Shown one piece after another: positions 12,103 to 21,196 of a stretch of 64,000 nucleotides of DNA (positions within the stretch are counted from its first letter, which is position 1; each line of letters opens with the position of its first letter). Made by a program: the position numbers and the translations under genes. This DNA is from Perkinsus olseni (taxonomy: Eukaryota; Perkinsozoa; Perkinsida), in the NCBI GenBank assembly GCA_013115125.1, contig JABANN010000088.1, positions 1 to 64,000 of the forward strand, given 5' to 3'. Below the pieces are notes generated by a model. The model made no database searches, had not been told where the DNA came from, and saw only the letters and a list, made by a program, of their open reading frames with translations.

Positions 12103-12597
12103 TACTCTCAAGTACGACTCCTCAGGATATTGCGTTCTCTGGGGAGTCCTGCAGCGCAGTAGCGGGTCAATACCGTCCTCGCTGTCGTAAACACCGACTG
12201 AAATACACAAGTTACTTGCAAGGGGTTGCACAATAATACAGTATATCGCTCCGCCAAGAATTTATTGCCTCTGAGCTAACGACATACAAGAACGGGAAGG
12301 CCCCACCACTCATAATGGGAATAGTTTCCCCGCACTTTGAACCGATGGCTGAATAAAGGCGACGCGATTCCCTGGGAGGACCTGTTATCCTGGACCACAG
12401 TTATTGGATGAATCGTATCCTCTCAACTCTCCTCCGGTCATGAGCAGTAAAGGGCGACAAGCTCATTTGCTTCACCAACGCAACAGACTGGAGTAATGTG
12501 CGAAAGGGCAGAACAAATCATAACCGAGCAGCAGTGATAGTAAAGTAAAATGAAAGACTCGGATTGTTGGTGATAAGTCTAGTTAGGCCTACTCAGA
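12103..12597. other. intergenic spacer, convergent 3' ends
   Basis: No gene is visible between the stop of the secreted-protein gene on the plus strand and the stop of the next gene on the minus strand. The spacer should contain both 3' untranslated regions. No recognisable polyadenylation hexamer or repeat stands out. Confidence 0.6.
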
Positions 12598-13029
12598 CTA
12601 CTGAGGGGTCTCAACAACAGTGGTAGTTTCAACATCAGAAGTTGACGATGGAGTGGTAGAAGTACCAGAAGACTCGGTAGTGCTAGCAGGAGCAGCAGCA
12701 GTGGTAGTGACAGGCATCTCCGTTGTACTGCCCTCAACAGGAGATGACGATGTACCAGGGCCAGCAGTAGTGGGCTGCTCCCCACAGGCGATAGGCTCTC
12801 CAACACAATCAGCATCGGCGGGCTCGAAGCATATCGAACCGTCGGCCTTCTTAACCAGACCGAAGCAGACAGTCGGGGACTGCCAAGACTTGCAGTAAGA
12901 ATCGTACTTCGACTTGGCGCAGCCATCTACATAAGAGCACATCTGAGCACACGGGTCCTGCTCAGTGGCAGCCACCAGTGACAGGGTGGCGACGGCGATG
13001 GCGGAGAGAGGAACGATGAAGGAACGCAT
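12598..13029 (-). CDS. small secreted Cys-rich protein with Thr/Ser mucin-like tail
   Basis: Single-exon gene of 143 residues. The ATG at 13029 gives a good signal peptide (basic MRSF, then IVPLSAIAVATLSLVAA). An upstream in-frame ATG at 13080 would bury the signal behind 17 residues and is less likely. The mature part has a compact domain with eight cysteines within about 65 residues (pattern starting C.QMC..V..C). The last 55 residues are almost only Thr, Ser, Ala, Pro and Glu and are likely O-glycosylated or an extended stalk. There is no C-terminal hydrophobic anchor, so the product is probably released. The role is unknown; this layout is common among secreted proteins of parasitic protists. 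Confidence 0.75.
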   Translation of the reverse strand: MRSFIVPLSAIAVATLSLVAATEQDPCAQMCSYVDGCAKSKYDSYCKSWQSPTVCFGLVKKADGSICFEPADADCVGEPIACGEQPTTAGPGTSSSPVEGSTTEMPVTTTAAAPASTTESSGTSTTPSSTSDVETTTVVETPQ

Positions 13030-13420
13030 GGGATTGATAGACCGTAAAAGTGAGAACTGAACTGAAAGAAGAGAGAACAATCACCACATTCCCATTAGTT
13101 TGATGACACTCGTTACTGAACACTGATGAGTCTACCGTTCTAGCATAGCTCCTCGGCGCCGAACACACCCTTCTGTGTGTGGCCTCTCACTATGGCGCAA
13201 CACAGTTTCTTCGACACGATAATGATGGACGACTCAGCTGCAACTTGTAACCATGCTCACAGCCGGTGTATGGTCATCATCATCTGCCTTTGGCACAGTT
13301 CTTAGTGGCGATACAATTCTTAAGTATCCCGTAGGGAGGTGTTTCGCCGTGCATTTTCTGTCCGGCGAAGCATTGGTGATAGTCAACGGCACGAGACTGA
13401 AGAGCAAGACTGACTTCGCC

Positions 13421-13748
13421 TTACATCAGCAAACCTCCTACCTCAGATAGGTCGAGCGTTTGCTTCCCATACACGCATCGTATCACTTCAGAGCACCGAT
13501 TGCCTTTGCCTCCTGAGGATGCCTCTCATCCGGCGAGTCCGTGCACAGGAAGAGCTACCTTCGGGGCCGTTAGCCTCCGGCCCTTCATGATCGTTCAGGC
13601 ACGCAACTAGCTCAGGATTACAGTGATTTTCTGCGCACTGGAAGTTGACAGCTGCATTGCCGTCCAATGCAGAGGTTCTCTCTCTCGACAGGTGTATCGC
13701 TACCGACACTCCGAGGCCAGTCTGTATTAATAGACGCCGGCCTCGCAT
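13421..13748 (-). CDS. small Cys-containing protein, two exons
   Basis: Reconstructed from two exons, complement of 13559-13748 and 13421-13512, with a 46-nt intron (GTAGCT...CTCAG) and matching phases, giving 93 residues. Cysteines are grouped as C-x4-C-x7-C in exon 1 and C-x5-C in exon 2; splicing is what brings the second pair into frame, which supports the join. The N-terminus has a basic start and a weakly hydrophobic stretch, so secretion is possible but not certain. A hydrophobic run in another frame just upstream (about 13780-13830) may mean that the true first exon was missed. Function unknown. Confidence 0.5.
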
Positions 13749-13848
13749 GAGTGAGAATGAGTATTAGCTGAGCAGCGGAGCGATGCAACTTCAGTGACCA
13801 ACACGACAACAATAATGATAGACGACACCGAACCCTGGCATGTCCCAT

Positions 13849-14461
13849 TCAATCCCAGCCTAGCTCAGCGTCATCATAGTCTACATTTGGAGTGTCATCG
13901 GCGCTCTCGAAGAAGGCTCCACTGTGATGGTGCTGCTGATGGCGATGCAGGTGGGTGTTATCAAGTGGCATAGTCTCGGGGTCGTACTGGCTTAATATAG
14001 GGTCCCTCTGCTCTATGAGGCGCATCTCATCTGATCATACCCAACTGTGCATCCTATAGGCTCTTCCTCCTTCTCACCTTCCCTGCTCTTCTCAGCACTC
14101 GAGAAGAGGTTGTCAAGCCACGCCTTGAATTGCTTGCCATTCATGAAGGAACTCTCTTCATCTGTCGCCGCTGGATTCACGTGGCGCCCGAGCATTCGTC
14201 TGCGATGACGATGATGACGAGAGCCGAGCTGACTGAAGCTGGCAGGTGGGTGTCTGATGAAAATCGGTCGAACTCGGATGACCACTGCTCACAGCGCGAT
14301 CGCCACCATCGAAGACCTTGGGCTTTCCCTTACTTATCAGATGTCGATGGCAATGGGCTACCGGTGGCAGAACTACCCTGGGGATGGTCGACCGATGAGA
14401 TGCCGAGCACAAGTGTTGCCCAAAATATGAACAGTCGCCGTCGCGCGATTATCCTCGACAT
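13849..14461 (-). CDS. secreted 143-residue protein with His-rich C-terminus
   Basis: Three exons on the complement: 14334-14461, 14078-14199 and 13849-14030. Introns run GTAAGG...CGCAG and GTGAGA...ATCAG, and all phases agree. The ATG at 14461 starts a signal peptide (MSRIIARRR then LFIFWATLVLGISS). The mature protein has a Ser/Gly/Pro-rich part, a helical middle (FKAWLDNLFSSAEKS), a charged segment, a His cluster (HLHRHQQHHH) and an acidic end (DDTPNVDYDDAELGWD). The His cluster could bind metal ions; that is inference. No homologue is recognised. Its stop codon abuts the next minus-strand reading frame within a few bases. Confidence 0.65.
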
Positions 14462-14817
14462 AGAAAAGTATTAGCTGCCATTGGGAAGCGTTTAGTGAGA
14501 CCGCACCTCCGCCTGCATACCAGAATTCCTCAGGGACTCACCGCAAGAGTGAATTGAGTAACTCGACCGAAGCAGCGGAAGCGGAAGAAACAACTTATCT
14601 GCACCTGCTGCGCCGTCGTTCCAGACGAGGGTTGTTGTGATGACAGCAGTAATCGTCTGGTAGTGTACGCAGCGTTGGAGGAGTTATGAGTGGACTAAGC
14701 CAATACCACGGGAATGTTACTTTGATGATGTTGACAACAAACTATAAACAACTACTTTACAACTAGTAGTAAAAACCTAATAGTACTACAGGACAATCAT
14801 TAAAATCATCATCGGTA

Positions 14818-15456
14818 TCACTTAACACCACCCGTGTCACCATCGAATCCAGCGAAATCCAAGTTCGACATCAGCTGATTGTCGAAGGTGACAGTTGCCC
14901 TTTGACTAGATTGATGCTCTATGCTCCCTGAGGTTGACACCATGCTGCTCCGCCGCCTAAGAATGCCCCCTCGCTTGGTGTCACCAGAGTCCATATCATC
15001 CAGTCCCAGGGATGAAACAATTCCACTCGGAATCAACGGTATCACTTCTTTCGACCTCTCGGAACAGGTGACGGCCGGCATAGAATACCTCCTCTTAGCT
15101 AACTTTGTCGCTCTTACGTCGGGCGTATCCTTCAACTCTTTCTCGGCTTGTCGCCAAAGTGCCCTATGGTGGCTACTCAGACTTATCATCGCGTTAGCGA
15201 ATATCCTGTCGGCAATCTTAGGCGTCCTGTCCTCGGCAAACGGTAGAGCTTCACTGCAATCCGGTACGGTATGCCGTCGTCGGCTCATCGATGATCTTTT
15301 TGCCGGAGTACTTCCATCGCCGTGCCCTTGCCAAGCCTGACGGTCCGAAGCCTCTTTGGCAGTTCTTTCGAGTAGCTCCTGAATGGCCGCCAAATCGGCC
15401 TCTGATAAGCCAGCAAGGTCACCTGGAATATCCCTTCTCCGTCCCTCTTCGGACAT
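14818..15456 (-). CDS. basic protein with repeated RRxS/T phosphosite motifs
   Basis: Single open frame of 212 residues on the minus strand; no family is recognised. The start ATG at 15456 is followed by a charged segment and an amphipathic helix (LSEADLAAIQELLERTAKEA). At least three sites fit the basophilic-kinase consensus: RRRHTVP, KRRYSMP and RRRSSM. The C-terminus is acidic and Gly-rich. There is no signal peptide or membrane segment, so it is probably cytosolic or nuclear. The kinase sites suggest control by PKA- or AGC-type kinases, which is inference from motif only. Confidence 0.6.
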   Translation of the reverse strand: MSEEGRRRDIPGDLAGLSEADLAAIQELLERTAKEASDRQAWQGHGDGSTPAKRSSMSRRRHTVPDCSEALPFAEDRTPKIADRIFANAMISLSSHHRALWRQAEKELKDTPDVRATKLAKRRYSMPAVTCSERSKEVIPLIPSGIVSSLGLDDMDSGDTKRGGILRRRSSMVSTSGSIEHQSSQRATVTFDNQLMSNLDFAGFDGDTGGVK

Positions 15457-15681
15457 TTACTGGTCGAAACGAAAGTGCAACAGCGGAAGCAAACGATGTT
15501 GTGACGCGTGAGAAGCTCCGCAAAATTCCCGTTTTGGCGCGCGTTAAAACGACTTACCAGCAGCCGGATGTCCCTTAAACGTCCAAAGATGTCAAATCGG
15601 AAATCGTCCCATAGTCTCCAGGAGGTTGCTTAGTGCTCCCACACCTCACACTATGTAGTCGAGGCACTATCCCTCCTTCAG

Positions 15682-16869
15682 ATGTATTTTTCTAAGTCAG
15701 CAGCACATGCCAACGGCTATCCCTATTTAAGCTACGAGCCTTTTGATAGTACTATCGTGAGCCCGTTGGTCAGTGTTGAGTTGAAGAAGGTTGCCGCCCA
15801 TTACCCTACCATCGAGAAGGAGGGCTGCCCTTTCAAAGTTGTTACCGGTCTTCGGGGGCAACTGCTGGACCTGCCCGACTCTCCCAAAGCGCATGATGGT
15901 GCTGAGGACGGCTCTCAGGCCCACCCAGTCGTCCACAAGGTCTCCGTCGAACCGGTCACCCGCAGACTGAAGCTCGGGACGTCGAAGCTGCACAGGGCGG
16001 CTGAAAACGTCCTGTACGTGAGACGCTTTCTAAAAGGAGGGGTCTCTCGTGAGGAGTACGTGCAGGTCATCCTTGGCCTCTATCATGTATACTCCGTTAT
16101 GGAGGGTAGACTGGACACCGCAGTCCAGACTGGCATCCGGCTCTGTAAGGCTGTGGACTTCCCAGAGGTGCGCCGGGTCGACTCTCTTAGGCGCGATCTG
16201 AACGAGTTGGTCGGGGTTGAGGAGGCTGAGAAGCTCATCGAGTGTCCCTTGAGACCAGCGGTCAGGGGCTACTGTGATCGACTGAGCAGCATTCCTCCCA
16301 CTCTTCTGCTGGCACATTGCTATACGCGGTACCTTGGTGACTTATCCGGAGGGCAGAGACTGAGAAAGGCAGCTAAGAGGCATCTGGGCCGCGATTGCCC
16401 TACTCACTTTTATGAGTTTGAGGAGATTGGTGGTAATTGTCAAGTTATGAAGGACAGGTACAAGTCAGCGATCGATAGCTGCACGATTGTTGCTGACGTT
16501 GCTGATGCTTTGGTGGAGGAATCTCTCTGCGCGTATGCACTCAACGTGAAACTTTTCGAGGAGATGGATTACATCAACGGCTATGATAGTCGTGTCCGGA
16601 CCCTGCAAGAGATCATGGACTCAGCTCAGTCTGGCACCTCCGGGCTGAACCTTCGCCAAGGTCAGCAGGCTCCTGACAAAAAGGGGAGGTGCCCCTTTCT
16701 CCTCACCAAGATAGAGCCCAGATGCCCTTGGCCGTTCATTCTGTTAAACGATCCCCTCACAGGATTTAGACAGCATCCCATCAAGAGTATAGGGCTGAGC
16801 ACCGGTGCTGCCCTTACTGCTGCTTTCATTGCCTGCTCTGTTGTTTGTCGCCGGTTTTCTTCGCAGTAG
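15682..16869 (+). CDS. heme oxygenase, membrane-anchored, with Cys-Pro heme motifs
   Basis: Cleaves heme to biliverdin, CO and iron using electrons from a reductase or ferredoxin. The 395-residue frame has no intron. The heme oxygenase core starts near residue 95: the proximal histidine is H104 in KLHRAAEN, and the distal-helix hallmark GDLSGGQ is at residues 219-225. The core ends near 300. A hydrophobic helix at about 375-391 with a basic end would anchor it in a membrane, as in animal enzymes. Cys-Pro pairs occur at C49, C188, C239, C337 and C348. The last two, RCPF and RCPW, sit in the linker before the anchor, where human HO-2 has its heme regulatory motifs. The 90-residue N-terminal extension is unusual and shows no clear plastid or ER leader. 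Confidence 0.93.
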   Translation: MYFSKSAAHANGYPYLSYEPFDSTIVSPLVSVELKKVAAHYPTIEKEGCPFKVVTGLRGQLLDLPDSPKAHDGAEDGSQAHPVVHKVSVEPVTRRLKLGTSKLHRAAENVLYVRRFLKGGVSREEYVQVILGLYHVYSVMEGRLDTAVQTGIRLCKAVDFPEVRRVDSLRRDLNELVGVEEAEKLIECPLRPAVRGYCDRLSSIPPTLLLAHCYTRYLGDLSGGQRLRKAAKRHLGRDCPTHFYEFEEIGGNCQVMKDRYKSAIDSCTIVADVADALVEESLCAYALNVKLFEEMDYINGYDSRVRTLQEIMDSAQSGTSGLNLRQGQQAPDKKGRCPFLLTKIEPRCPWPFILLNDPLTGFRQHPIKSIGLSTGAALTAAFIACSVVCRRFSSQ

Positions 16870-17556
16870 CCGAGCGGGGTCGTATTTTATATTCACCTTT
16901 CCAACACATTTTGAAGCCCATGTGTTTTAGGAGTTTCTCACTGTAGTTGATGTTCACCATGTGATAACGTCTCGTACAGCAACAGTCCTGTGGAGTTGAC
17001 AGTTTTCTCTCAATTCACTGAAGGACCCGCGGAAGGGTAGGGAGGCCTCTCAATCGTCTATGGAATGTAGTTGGGGTCCCCTCCCTCCTGCCGTGTTAGC
17101 GTGCTTTTTACCTGCACGTCCTCAAGTATCATCACCAGTGGTGGCTCCGCTAATCTGCGACTCTTACCGAAGATCTTCAACTCTTATCGACACTATTGAA
17201 GCGACAGCTTACTACGATATCGGACCTGAACTGTAATAGGAAACAAGGGCGGCTTCTCTGGCCTCAGAGAGGCTAGTAGGCCGCGTATAGAGATCATTGA
17301 TGCTCCTTCAGTGCTCTGAAGGATATAGTCAGTTTATCATCAGTGGTAGGAGGTATGATGCCAAGGGACGCTGGCCCTTCGTTGGTCATCCCTACCACTA
17401 CTGCTGCTGCCCGATCGCCTCAAGCAGAGGTCCTTGATGTAGTGTCTGCAGTACGGGAGAAGGAAGAGGCAGGCCAAGGGTAGTATGGGGCTGGAACTCA
17501 CCGCTCCGTGATGTAGAGGACCCCACGTAACGCTGGGTGAAGTGTGGTCATGCTGA
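16870..17556. other. spacer without clear gene
   Basis: Between the heme oxygenase stop and the next plausible start I see no convincing coding exon. Short open stretches exist but lack codon or motif support. It probably holds the heme oxygenase 3' end and the leader of the next gene. Confidence 0.4.
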
Positions 17557-18126
17557 ATGCCGTCAAGTAGCTTCGAATGTGTTGTTGCAGAGGGAGAGGA
17601 TGCCACCAGTAGCGTGAAACTTTGCCGATTTTTTGGACACTATATCGGAGCGGTTACATGTTTCAACTCTTTACTTTCTTTCAGTGTGTCGACACATGAT
17701 ACGCGCTCCGCTGATGATGAAGATGTGGAAAAGCCGCAGACGGGGCCATTGCATGGTCTGAAGGCTCCAATTAGTGTTGTTGTCATGGCTGATGAGAAGA
17801 CGTACAGTTGCAAGGGTCTGGTCACAGAAGAACTAATGAGTCGGTCATTTTCACTCATTTTCAAGACGATGGGTCTGTCCATCAGATACGGTGGAGGCGG
17901 AAGCAGGGGCTTGCAAGGCTCAGAGGGCTCTGGATCTGGCTATGTCATACGCTATGAGCACCCAGCTCAGTTCAGATGTACTCACCATCACGGTATTGAG
18001 TACCCGAGTAGCGTGTCGTGTTACAGAGTGCCGCCCAGCTTGTAGCATGGCGAGCAGAGAAGGATAGACTGCATGAGGAGAAGGCGGAGGCAGAGCGCGC
18101 ACGGGCTGAGAAGGAACGGTCATAAG
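17557..18126 (+). CDS. hypothetical protein with C-terminal coiled coil
   Basis: Unrecognised, with tentative exon structure. Coding-like stretches begin near 17557. Acceptors of local type occur at about 17694 (TTTCAG) and 17892 (CATCAG). The final exon begins after GTTACAG near 18026 and encodes a charged, heptad-like helix (AWRAEKDRLHEEKAEAERAR) before TAA at 18126. The preceding exon gives a helical, Ala-rich segment in a different frame, so at least one intron of about 34 nt is needed. No domain, signal peptide or membrane segment was recognised. Confidence 0.4.
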
Positions 18127-18263
18127 GGGGGAGCGATGCGTGGTGCTATTGGCTTGGACTCTTTGACGCCGTGAATTCTCTGCTGCAGTTTGTCTAGCAC
18201 CCGGTTTGTCGTCTTACGTTGGAGACTGTGATCAGCATTCCTAGCGGATGACAGTGTCTACTA

Positions 18264-18556
18264 CGGTATTAATAAGGGTGTAATTATTATATGAAGATAC
18301 AGCATTTATATTAATATTATTAACTTGTTATAATATTAGCCATATAGACATTATTCCTCTACAATATTATAATATTTCAGTTTAGTATGGTATTTGTCTT
18401 ATCACGCACAATCTGTGGATACTAGGGGTATCTTATGATATTAGTTCTGTATTTATTGATGAAATTGTATACCGAAATATACACAGATTGCTTATGTGAT
18501 TATTGATAGTATTTATGATAAGTTATTTTAATATTAATATGATATTTATGAAAAGC
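18264..18556. other. AT-rich island
   Basis: About 290 bases that are mostly A and T, in sharp contrast to the balanced composition on both sides. The segment contains many TATTAT/ATAATATT blocks and no convincing reading frame. Possible readings are a nuclear copy of organelle DNA, a small non-autonomous element, a replication or matrix-attachment region, or simply a spacer. No terminal inverted repeats or target duplications were found by eye. Confidence 0.7.
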
Positions 18557-18682
18557 CTGATGGTTCGTGTAGAGACCATTTCCTATAGATCAACCTGTGC
18601 TGTTGAATCTTGCGGACGCTTGTGTCCGTCGCCTCTTTGAGTGGTAAAGCTCACTGCTGGTTCTTCAGATTAGCACGTTCAG

Positions 18683-20063
18683 TCTACGATGATCGTGTTG
18701 CTCGCTGGGTAACCTTGGATGCTCAAATATCGGAGGCCCTTGCCGGAATAGATGTCGGAGCATTCCACCGGGATGCTATGCGCTTTGCCGAGTGTGATTG
18801 GAGCCATGTACCATTGATAGGAGGGGAGGAGGGAGCGGAGGCTCAACAGATAGTGTAGTACGGGGAGAGAGGGTCGGCGAAGGATGTGTATTCCTGATTC
18901 TCCTGGAGCTCGCCAGAGGCCAACCTCTGGTTCCTCTTCATTGTGGTGTACGGGATATTCACTGTTGAAATAATTCAGGGCACTTTGGTGAAGTGAAGTA
19001 TCGTCAAGTGTCTGATTTTCCCGTCCTGGATTGTGTTCTAACGATAATGAAGCCTCGGCTGTTGAATCATGTCGCATGAGTCATCAGTTACGAACTGGCT
19101 TCCCATCCTTCAACTCCTCGATCTAGCGTGGTTTCATCGTAGTGCATCGAGGACAGGCTGATGGTCGTCAGGTTCCAATCAGAAGCTAATGCAAGGGCCA
19201 AGTTATTAGCAGTGGACTTCGATGAAGTGCTCGAAAGTCATGCTGCGGGACAGCTGGCTGAAGGAGACTCAGTTGCTTTGCATTGGCGGAGGGTGAGTAG
19301 CACGGCCCTCTCGTCGTGGTGGGCTCGCGAAATGAAAATTTTGGTATTGAGATTTCCCAGCGGACTTGCGTCGAAGCCTTGGTATGCATCAGATGATTGA
19401 CGTAGAGGCAGGAGCATCATCATCACCCCTCACACCACAAGGAGATGATGCCAAGGCCTCCTCGGGTCCCGAGAGCGTTGTGAGGACGCACACGGAGGGT
19501 ACGGAGCCCCCTTACAGGAGCCTATCTAGTGAGCTCGTTGAGAGGTAAGTAATAAGACCATGGGCTGTATCATAGAGCCTCTATGGGCCGACACTTCAGT
19601 ACCATACGCTAGTAGTTGATATGTAGTAATAAGGGCGAGTGTGAGATATTTGTCACACCCGGATAGCTGAAGCTACGAGTGTTCGTGTCGTGGATGCATA
19701 AGTCAGAGACACCAGAGCGGCTTCAGTGACCACTTGTTGCGACTTCCACACTGATTTAGAATTTGTTGATGTGTGTGATGCCTTCTGACTCTCTCCTTGG
19801 GCTACTTGTGCTCGCCGGGCTCGCATTACGTCACGGATGATGTTTGACTGCAGTTGTGGGTCGCCACGGATCTGATGTCGTGGTGGTGTGGTAGGTGCAG
19901 ATGCGGGGCTAACGGGCGAAGGAGGTTGGACGAAGCTGGCCTCCTGTGTGTGAATTGTGATGGCTATGTGGACTCTCGCTACCCTCCTGAAGCGTATCTT
20001 GAGGTTGAGCTCAGTCGGACGATCGACGGACCTAGAACCTTAGTTGACAAGCTTTCACAGTGA
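18683..20063 (+). CDS. hypothetical multi-exon gene(s), partly resolved
   Basis: Several coding-like segments are listed together because their relation is unclear. One at about 18683-18858 (helical, WVTLDAQISEALAGI) follows a GTTCAG acceptor. One at 19161-19277 reads FQSEANARAKLLAVDFDEVL and ends at GTGAGTAG. One at about 19357-19545 (acidic, Ser-rich) starts after TTCCCAG and ends at GTAAGT. One at about 19850-20060 carries CGRCRCG and CVNCDGY, a possible four-Cys zinc ribbon. They could form one gene of a nucleic-acid-binding protein, but the joins and family are unproven. Confidence 0.35.
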
Positions 20064-20143
20064 GTGGGGGGGGGCGCAGTGGCTCGTCGCATCTGTAGGT
20101 TTGCCTACATCCACTCCTAGTATGAGGAGAGCCTCATCGTTGA

Positions 20144-21045
20144 ATGTTCATCGTATTGTTGTTGTCGTTGATCAGTTCTTCGGTCCCGAGCGCCTCCCCC
20201 TACCGCCACCGGTTCAGCGTCCTCTCCCTCAACAAGATCACCGCTCTTGTTGTATGTTTTGATATCAATAGGATAGACCGATTGCGTCGTGGGTTGAGGG
20301 ACCTCGACCTTCGAGTCGCGGGGATCTTCGACGCTGATGTAAGTCCAAGCTCGAGCGTCATCAACCATCACGGCTGGTGTCCATTCAGGGTCGCCCTATG
20401 GCATCACTACCGATGCTGCCTCCCCGGCGGGTTGGCTCCAGTAGCGGTGGAGGTGAGTACAGTAGTGAGGAGTCCGAGGCTCCACCACGCCATCGGGAGG
20501 GTAGCAGGCAACGATCTCAGAAGGGCGAGGGGCTGTCCCCAGCACCACCCCCGCCGACGACTACTGAACCCCCACCACCACCACCACCACCACAAGCGGA
20601 GATCATGCCGGAGATCACCCAGGCTTCTCAGCCTGCTCCTCCCCCTCCGCCACCTGCTGCCCCTGTTGCAGGCATGTGGCCTATGCAAGCAGGCCCCCCT
20701 CCTATGATGGCCCCTTGGGGCATGCCTCAGGCGACGGCGGTTGGGTACGCCCCTCCAGCGGGTGGTGGATGGGGCGCTCCGGCTGTGGACCCTCAGTGGT
20801 TACAGCACTTTCAAGCCGTGTATCAAGCTAGTGGTGGCCACTTCGACGCCCAGGCCCTGCAACAGCAGCAACAGTTGGCCATGCAGATGATGATGTCAAC
20901 ACAACAGCAGGTGCCCCCGCCAACAGGGGCAGCAGCGGCAGCAGTGTACGGCAGTAGCGCCTACCCCTTCGTCCAGCAGCAGCAGCAGCAGCAGCCCCCT
21001 TCTAAGGGTGGGGGAGGGTCTCTTGGACAGCAACCTAGGCGATGA
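20144..21045 (+). CDS. Pro/Gln/Met-rich low-complexity protein
   Basis: Two exons, 20144-20338 and 20389-21045, joined across a 50-nt intron (GTAAGT...TTCAG) in phase 0, giving 283 residues. The N-terminal 65 residues start with a hydrophobic run and then a conserved-looking block (ITALVVCFDINRIDRLRRGL). The rest is low complexity: poly-Pro, PPPP with Gly and Met, then poly-Gln tracts. Such tails are common in splicing and mRNA-binding factors, but no domain identifies this one. The start is uncertain: upstream exons may exist, in which case the hydrophobic run is not a signal peptide. Confidence 0.5.
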
Positions 21046-21125
21046 GCAGCAGCAGCAGGAGGAGGTGCATCTTTGTACTTACCATTTCTACATTTCTGTC
21101 GACCGTGAGTGTAGAGTTCGAGTGG

Positions 21126-21155
21126 GCTGCTGCTGCTGCTGCTGCTGCTGCTGCC
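21126..21155. repeat. (CTG)n microsatellite
   Basis: About nine perfect CTG/GCT triplets lie shortly after the stop of the Pro/Gln-rich gene and are probably non-coding. Together with the CAG tracts in that gene and the CTG run in an intron at 24.9 kb, it shows local CAG/CTG slippage. Confidence 0.9.
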
Positions 21156-21196
21156 GAGTGTCTTCCCTGGTAGCTGCAGTGGGCGCCGTTGATGAT

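Noticed and set aside
13253-13450. Plus-strand open frame of 65 codons
   Set aside because: It overlaps exon 2 of the minus-strand Cys protein, whose spliced frame has better support.
20407-20688. Minus-strand Trp/Arg-rich open frame
   Set aside because: It is the reverse of the poly-Pro coding stretch on the plus strand.
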